A stretch of DNA of 64,000 nt, taken from assembly GCA_029204225.1 (NCBI GenBank), contig CM055104.1, positions 24,877,285 through 24,941,284 of the forward strand. The letters are read 5' to 3'. Shown piece by piece: positions 58,546 through 64,000 of this stretch (position 1 is its first letter; each line of letters begins with the position of its first letter). Below the pieces are notes generated by a model. It searched no databases, was not told the origin of the DNA, and was given only the letters and a program-made list of their open reading frames with translations. This stretch comes from Diphasiastrum complanatum (taxonomy: Eukaryota > Streptophyta > Lycopodiopsida > Lycopodiales > Lycopodiaceae). Made by a program: the position numbers and the translations under genes.

Positions 58546-58640
58546 TGCTCTCCACCATTCAATCGTGTAAAACATGAGCTAACACATTTTTTAAAAGTTC
58601 TCTCCACCATTCAATCGTGTAAAATTTGAGCTAACAAATA
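58546..58640 (+). repeat. 51-bp tandem duplication
   Basis: CTCTCCACCATTCAATCGTG followed by TAAAA, then GAGCTAACA in both units (58546 and 58597). Confidence 0.8.
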
Positions 58641-59934
58641 TCAAGTAGATAATGGTCATTGAGAGGGCCATTAATGTCACATATAATCTGAGACAAGTCA
58701 CTAAAGCAAGGACAATGGTAGTCACGGTTTGTTGTATTTTTTTGACTTAGTTATTTCTTGACTCTCACATTTTTTTGAACGCTTTAGGTGAACATATGCT
58801 CTCAAGGTCATGCTATTTGTTTCTATACACGCCGCCCTTAAACTGCTGCCCTATCAGGAAATCGCTGGCCTGCTCTCTCTTTCTGAACGTGCTGACATTT
58901 CAGGAGGAGATTGCTGGCCTATTGGAAAGTAGGCAGTGTAATTTTCCTCCCAACAAGCCCTAAAAATGCACAGAACGTGAACTTTCAACTACCATTCTTT
59001 GAGAGATACCCTCCGGACGTCCATGAGAAAGGCTGAAAGCTACGGAGATTCAAGTTTGAAGCGTGTGTCATTTCTCACACCAATCACGAAGGCTGTCCTT
59101 CCAAACCAGATACAATCCCAGTGTGTCCTAAGTCTATCCTCGTGACAAATGCACAGTAGCTAGATCCATTCAGGGCTAGAAAGAGCATAAAAGGTACCTG
59201 GTAACGTACAGCGTGTCCCTGGGCTACAAAATCATTTTGATCACGTAGATAAAGTATTTGAGGGTCTTCAGATTATTTGAAAATTAAAATGAGCAAACTT
59301 ATAATCTAAACATTTTTAAAACGTGAAAGTGGCTTTGTCAAACTTAGGAACGTTGCCCTAGCAAAATGAAGCCCAAGTGGAGCATATTACATGATAACAC
59401 TTCGAAAAGAAAAAACGTCCTGTTTCTATTAATAAAAAATAACCCATCGGAGTACAAAGGATTGCATGTAGAAAGTGTAAAGGCCATAAGGCGAATTGAG
59501 ATACTTTACATCAACTATAACAAAGCAACAGTCTCACAAAGTATCTATAAAACGCGTACTGCTTGATGTAAGTCACTAGTTACGACACTTGGAAGTTTAG
59601 GTAGTGCAGGAAGCTGTGAAGCAGCCGTTCCTGCAACTACGTGTTACAATCTCTACTAACTACAAACCTTCAGGTGTCGGTTAACCACAAGATGTTGGGT
59701 GAAAGAGGGTGTGTGAGTGCGAGGAACGAAAATAGCTCTAAAAGAAACGAACACGAAAAGCATTAGAGAAACTTAGAGCCCGACGAGGGCCTTTGAAAAA
59801 GATGTTTTTCTATTTTTTTTCTTATTTTCGTTGCCATGCGGACCAATTAAAACCTTAGCTTCGGAGTTCTACGCAACGTAGAATTTTTCAAATATAAACA
59901 AAATAAAAACTTTTTAAATATATTGTTGTTTCGT

Positions 59935-59998
59935 CGGGCAGCATGTGGAAATCTGCTATTGGTTGATGAGGCCTGCCCTTCCAGCTCATCACTGCCCG
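59935..59998. repeat. Two-step inverted repeat (hairpin)
   Basis: CGGGCAG (59935-59941) pairs with CTGCCCG (59992-59998), and inside it TGATGAG (59964-59970) pairs with CTCATCA (59985-59991). Confidence 0.55.
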
Positions 59999-60241
59999 AA
60001 AAGACCCAAAAATATTGAAAATGAATATGACAGATGGTTGAGATGAGAAAATCGATGTACCATTAATGTATATGCATTGTCAAATCATGGTTAACAGGGT
60101 TAACCAAAGTTAATTTGTGGCGCCAAATAGATCAATGTTTCAAATTTTTGCCAACACTTTTTCTCAGATTCATGGCTTTTTGTCTACGCAAATTTTCAGA
60201 TTCATAGTTCATTGTTTCAACTTTTTGCATGCAAATTACGA

Positions 60242-60762
60242 ATGGCGCCATTAAGGAAGCCGTGCTCCTCAATCGACTCTGTGTTTCTATTCAATGAGAC
60301 AGATGATAATGGATTATGGGTGCCAAAAAAATATTCAAAAAGCTCTTGGATTTTGATGCATCCATCATCAAGAGGAGCATTTCGAAAATGGGTGCCACTC
60401 GATCAAGACTTGGAAGCTAGTGGACATTCAAAACGAAAAAATATTGAAATTATATACAATGATGCCGTTTTGACATGCGTTGAGGTGGAAGAAGATTGGA
60501 GTCTAAACTACATCCGGCGGGAACTATTGCTCCTACAAGATGATGTACTTTCAAACTTCAGATTCATTTTCAATGGTAAACTCGTAAGTAACTGTAAACA
60601 CTCGATCTTTTATGAATAGTTCCAATCAAAACTTTCTAATACAATCTCTGTACTAATTCTAACTAACTTTGTATTAGTTTTATGCAGGTACGTAAAAGAC
60701 ATGAGCTCGAGATCAAATGTAGAGATATTGGCAAAACAATCCAACTTATGGAAGAACATTGA
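60242..60762 (+). CDS. Two-exon gene, possible ubiquitin-like fold
   Basis: Exon 1 60242-60583 and exon 2 60688-60762, with GTAAGT donor and TTTATGCAG acceptor; 138 residues. An in-frame ATG also exists at 60212; I chose MAPLRKPCSS because the upstream stretch looks untranslated. The N-terminal half has SVFLFNETDDNGLWVPKKY. The C-terminal half, NIEIIYNDAVLTCVEVEEDW, LNYIRRELLLL, NFRFIFNGKL and VRKRHELEIKCRDIGKTIQL, has the strand-helix-strand pattern and F-x-F-x-G-x-x-V signature of beta-grasp (ubiquitin-like) domains. The frame is intact. AATAAAAG at about 60878 could serve as a polyadenylation signal. It converges with the H3-protease gene. I do not recognise a named family; the fold call is an inference. 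Confidence 0.5.
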
Positions 60763-60962
60763 GATTCACTATCAGCAAATACATGCTAATCATCATGTCT
60801 TTTTATCAATATAGAAAATTGCATTCCAGTATTACACTATGGACACAACCTGATTGTAAGAATCTATATTGATATCAATAAAAGAAACTCATAAACGGGT
60901 GTTTACATGTAAAATGATTGTATCTTTTTTCTTTTTATGTCTCTCTATTTACAAATAGATCT

Positions 60963-62948
60963 CTATTCAATCAATTTTTCTATATTTTCTGTATCAGTAT
61001 TAGAAACTGATAAGGCAACAACTCCTCCTATAATCTCGCCCTCCTCTGTTTCGGGAAGGGCCTCAATGCCTTTTAAGACAAGAGGAATATCTGCTATAAA
61101 ATTGCCTTCCTCTGTATTAGGAAGGACTTTTATTCCTTTTCGATCATATAAAATAAGATTTGCATCCTGAGCAACCTGAAAGGCTGTTAAGGCAGGAGCA
61201 GCTTCCTTTTGAGGGCCCTCGATTCCAGGTGCAACGCTTACACCGTATTGGGCATAGGTTCTGATCAACTCTTGCTGAAATCTATATACATCATCAAGAG
61301 TATACGGCTTAAGAGTGAACTATCATTACAAAACACGAGAATCAGCAAATTACAAACAATGATAGTAAAAAAATATGAATAAGAATGAAAGGAACTACAA
61401 ATGAACATAATATTACCTTTTCAATATCTACATCCACTTGTAAATTATACCACTCAAAAAATAGCTTCGTATTGTACAAGACGAACCATGCACAAATAAA
61501 AGCGTCTTTCTGCTATACACACTGCATATATAGAACAAAAATTAGTAATATTATGATAGAAATTTTATTTATGTTATGACGATACATTTGAATTAAAAAA
61601 GAAATACATGCATATCAAAGATAAATTGAATATACCTTGAGAGATCTAATGGTTATCTCTCCAATTGAAGTTTCCGTTGTCGGTATTTCCCGCACGACAT
61701 CATGAAGTAGAGAATCAAATTCTTTGTGTGTATTTGTAGCTGAGTTTAATTTTACACAGAGAAAATTTGATACTCTCTCCTCATTTATCTTTACAAAAAC
61801 AATGTTCAGGCTCCAATGCCGACTGCAACAACCAAAATACAATTATCAATAAATTCATATTTATGAAAAAATTCCGTATTAAAGTAATGAAGCATGCAAC
61901 AATCCAGATTAAAGCAACAAAAACAAAAGAGCAAGCCTTACTTATTTTCATATGGAATCAAATAGAATTTTGCCACAGGACTGCATTCGATGAAATAGAC
62001 AGCCTTCTCAAACTTGGCTTCTTTCGCCTTTACCACTCCCATGAAAAATGGGCTAACAACAAAAGCTATACCATGGGAATCGAAACTAATACTATTCTGC
62101 AAAAAAAAAACTCTGACTTCTACTATTACATCTGAAATCTTTGAGGTTTTATCTTTCAGCTTGGCACAAAATTTGGGACCTAATCTAAAGCTTGTACGTG
62201 TATCTGGAAGAAAAAAATCAAAAAAGTTGCCGAGAAGATCAATTTTATTAGCTAGTTAGGCCTCATATTGATTATAATGGTCATAATCAAATAAACTTGG
62301 GCCGGATCGTATGGAATTCTCACAAAAAGATTATGTACAGGAGCAGAAACAAAAGTGTATTTATAGATTCTGTTATTTTCTCTAGCTCCTCTTGGGTAGT
62401 CAACACTTTTGGTGATGAAACCTCTTGAGGAGCTGGACGAATAACATGAGGAGGAAGGGGTGAAGATTCTTGATCTGAGTCAGATTCTCCAGCATCTGAC
62501 TCAGAGCTCAAGAAAACACGGGGTCTCTTGGTCGGGATACGTCTAGGAGGAAGGAAGCAGCTGGCCTTCGAGATCTAGCCTTCTTGGGGATAGGCTGCTT
62601 TCTCTTCCTCCTAGAGGTAGTAGGCAAGTCGGTTCTCTCCAAAGGTAGGTCTCTGGAGGTGCTGGCATTATCAACATGCAGACCAGAATATCTGTCCCGA
62701 AGCCTTTTGAGAATGACGAAATCCTTTGGCATGATGGTGACACGCTTACCATGCACTTCCAAAAGACAAGTATCCTCAAAAAAATGGGAAAAAAAATCTT
62801 CTGCAGCACCCTGTAAGGCCTGCATGGCTGTCACGACAAAACGAACATTCAGCCCAAGTGACAGAGTGACATTCCATACAGATTGTCCGAAAGGAGCTCT
62901 AGGGATCAACAATTCAGTTGATCTCTGAAGTTTTCTGATCTCCCTCAT
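60963..62948 (-). pseudogene. Histone H3-like / Ulp1-like protease fusion gene (copy 2)
   Basis: Minus strand. Exon 1 62948-61942, exon 2 61822-61636, exon 3 61512-61417, exon 4 61319-60963; all introns GT-AG and in phase. Residues 1-91 are an H3 fold: MREIRKLQRSTELLIPRAPF (alpha-N), VRFVVTAMQALQGAAEDFF (alpha-2), FFEDTCLLEVHGKRVTIMPK and KRLRDRYS (alpha-3). A basic linker (TSRRKRKQPIPKK) and acidic SSESDAGESDSDQESS follow. The C-terminal part (FVVSPFFMGVVKAKEAKFEK, YLIPYENNRHWSLNIVFV, FLCVKLNS, QKDAFICAWFVLYNTKL) fits the C48 order His-Trp, Asp (here Asn), Gln and Cys. Lesions: a lost T near 62560 and a stop near 62267 plus a shift; exons 2-4 are open. Upstream (63033) MIARTKSTA resembles the H3 tail ARTKQTA, out of frame. 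A TGA precedes 62948 in both copies. Confidence 0.75.
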
Positions 62949-63926
62949 TCAGACTTGCTTCCTGCCATGCCTATGGCCAGTACCAGGGGGAACATGGGAA
63001 TGAGATGGCAGTGGATTTGGTCCTGGCTATCATTCTTAGAAGAAGATTAACAAAAAAAAGTTTGAACAAAAGAAAAGTGGCTGAAAACAAAAAAAATTGC
63101 GATAAAGGGTGCTAGAGATCGATACCAAAGCTGAATATCGATTTCGAACGCAAGATCTACACAGAATATTTTATGAAAAGAGATGCATGCTCGAAAGCAA
63201 TATTGCACTAGTAGCGGCATCGGACTCGAGTGCACTGTGAGAGGGCGGAAGCTTGAACGGTGAAAGAGCGCTCTTGAGAGCAATATTGGGAGCGAAAAGC
63301 GAAAATTTTGCAAAAAAAAATGAAAATTCCGAGGACTCATATATAAGAAATTTTTGCACATGTGAAAAGATTGTGATGACACGTGTCGTCAGATTATTGG
63401 TCCACATGGAATGTCCGTACTAACAATGATGACCCAATTATGAGGCCATGTGGGCTTGGACACGTGCACGAATCCATACTCGACGCGTGTCATTCTCTCA
63501 CGTGACACATGTCAGATCAATCATTCTAGGTACGACGCATTTATTTTGACCAATCACAAGTCGACACGTGTTCCTTCGCCACTCGTCCACACGTGTGTTT
63601 TTTTTTTGATAAATAGGTCTTTTTCGGCTCGGATTTTCATGCAAATTTACGATTGCTTGGCCGGATATCGATTTCAAGTGCACCGCTTTCTCTCATTACT
63701 CTCCATTGACTATTTTGTGCTTGGAACCGATACTGCCTCGTCTGGTATCGCATTCAAATGTGCTTTTCATCTCGTTTCTTTTCTGCTCTGTTTTCCTGCG
63801 CTCGGATCCGATACTCCAACTTGTAATATCTCTCTCGAGTGCACGTTGCCTTGACGTGCTTGCTTGACCTACGGTTTGCGCCTGAGAGCGATATTTGGAA
63901 CTTTAGTTCTATTGTTTTTGTTTAAA
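62949..63926. promoter_or_regulatory. Divergent promoter region between H3-protease gene and second gene
   Basis: On the minus strand a TATA box (CTTATATATGAG, about 63338-63348) sits 390 bases from the H3 start. On the plus strand GATAAATAGG (about 63608) sits 320 bases before the second gene. Between them lie CACGTG-core motifs: ACACGTGTCGTC (about 63380), GACACGTGCACG (about 63459), TCACGTGACACATG (about 63498), GACACGTGTTCC (about 63563) and CCACACGTGTG (about 63587). The same two halves occur separately at 38697-39158 and 41325-41755. Confidence 0.65.
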
Positions 63927-64000
63927 ATGTCTAATTTCAAATCTTGTTTGTTTTCTTTTTTTCATGAATTTGATATTACTAATAGGTTGGAGTATTTCAA
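63927..64000 (+). CDS. Start of second histone-element gene (copy 2), runs off window
   Basis: MSNFKSCLFSFFHEFDITN matches the start of the gene at 41756 with few changes. Only the first 24 codons are inside the window. Confidence 0.7.
   Translation, partial: MSNFKSCLFSFFHEFDITNRLEYF

Larger units (their letters stand above)
57561..60241. other. No gene seen; outer part of the second histone-bearing element probably starts here
   Basis: Words such as ATTCTCTG and CTCTGTAGGC recur loosely at 57590-57860. Contains the repeats and hairpin listed separately. No terminal repeat of the element could be fixed. Confidence 0.4.

Noticed and set aside
57561-60200. Terminal inverted repeats or Helitron end for the histone-bearing element
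   Set aside because: The hairpin at 59935-59998 is suggestive, but no CTRR end or matching far end could be identified.
62508-62948. Centromeric histone (CENH3/CENP-A) interpretation of the H3-like domain
   Set aside because: The loop between alpha-1 and alpha-2 shows no CENP-A-type insertion, and the end FEDT...KRVTIMPKD is like canonical H3; the protease fusion does not fit CENH3 either.

Overview
The window is a nuclear genome segment from a land plant, made almost entirely of nested, mostly broken transposable elements. The plant assignment rests on GT-AG introns, LTR retrotransposons primed by initiator-methionine tRNA (TGGTATCAGAGCC next to many LTRs), Ty1/copia and Ty3 lineages of plant type, a hAT transposase, and CT/CA microsatellites. 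The species cannot be told from the sequence. No ordinary host housekeeping gene, rRNA, tRNA or CRISPR array was found.

Layout. 1-2235: six-exon hAT transposase gene (minus), cut at its N-terminal side by a copia fragment. 2236-4421: copia RNase H plus its 852-bp 3' LTR, with a miniature LTR element (TRIM, 2848-3454) nested in the RNase H. 4440-5215: Ty3 gag remnant (minus). 5984-8921: another copia element (LTR, long leader, gag-protease), cut by a Ty3 element starting at 8922. That Ty3 element is split by a young, complete non-autonomous LTR element (10189-15897, 5-bp target duplication) carrying one long open reading frame of unknown function. 16738-20100: 5' part of a copia element (minus). 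20101-23160: Ty3 remnant. 24331-28646: internally deleted copia with both LTRs. 28650-35265: related copia and non-autonomous elements (minus). 35271-35975: copia reverse-transcriptase fragment. 47471-50487: second copy of the 8922 Ty3 family. 51301-52512: LTR-like block. 54903-57560: deleted copia whose primer site matches the anticodon arm, not the 3' end, of initiator tRNA.

The most unusual part is an element present in two diverged copies, at 38.3-45.7 kb and from about 60.2 kb to the window end. Copy 2 encodes, on the minus strand, a protein that starts with a clear histone H3 fold and continues through a serine/acidic linker into four exons resembling a Ulp1/SENP-type (C48) cysteine protease. 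A short promoter region separates it from a divergent gene whose full form is seen in copy 1; that gene ends in a possible second histone fold. Copy 1 adds a convergent multi-exon gene resembling a transposase, and copy 2 adds a two-exon gene with a possible ubiquitin-like fold. Combining the copies suggests a mobile element with H3-protease, second histone-fold, transposase-like and perhaps ubiquitin-like genes. Both H3-protease copies carry lesions, but different ones. The order of modules in copy 1 has changed: its H3 module is turned around and flanked by 410-bp direct repeats.

A palindrome, CACACGTGTG (G-box core), recurs in several LTR families here and near the histone-element promoters. 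Exon borders, LTR ends and target duplications were read by eye; family assignments come from recognising motifs, not from database searches.
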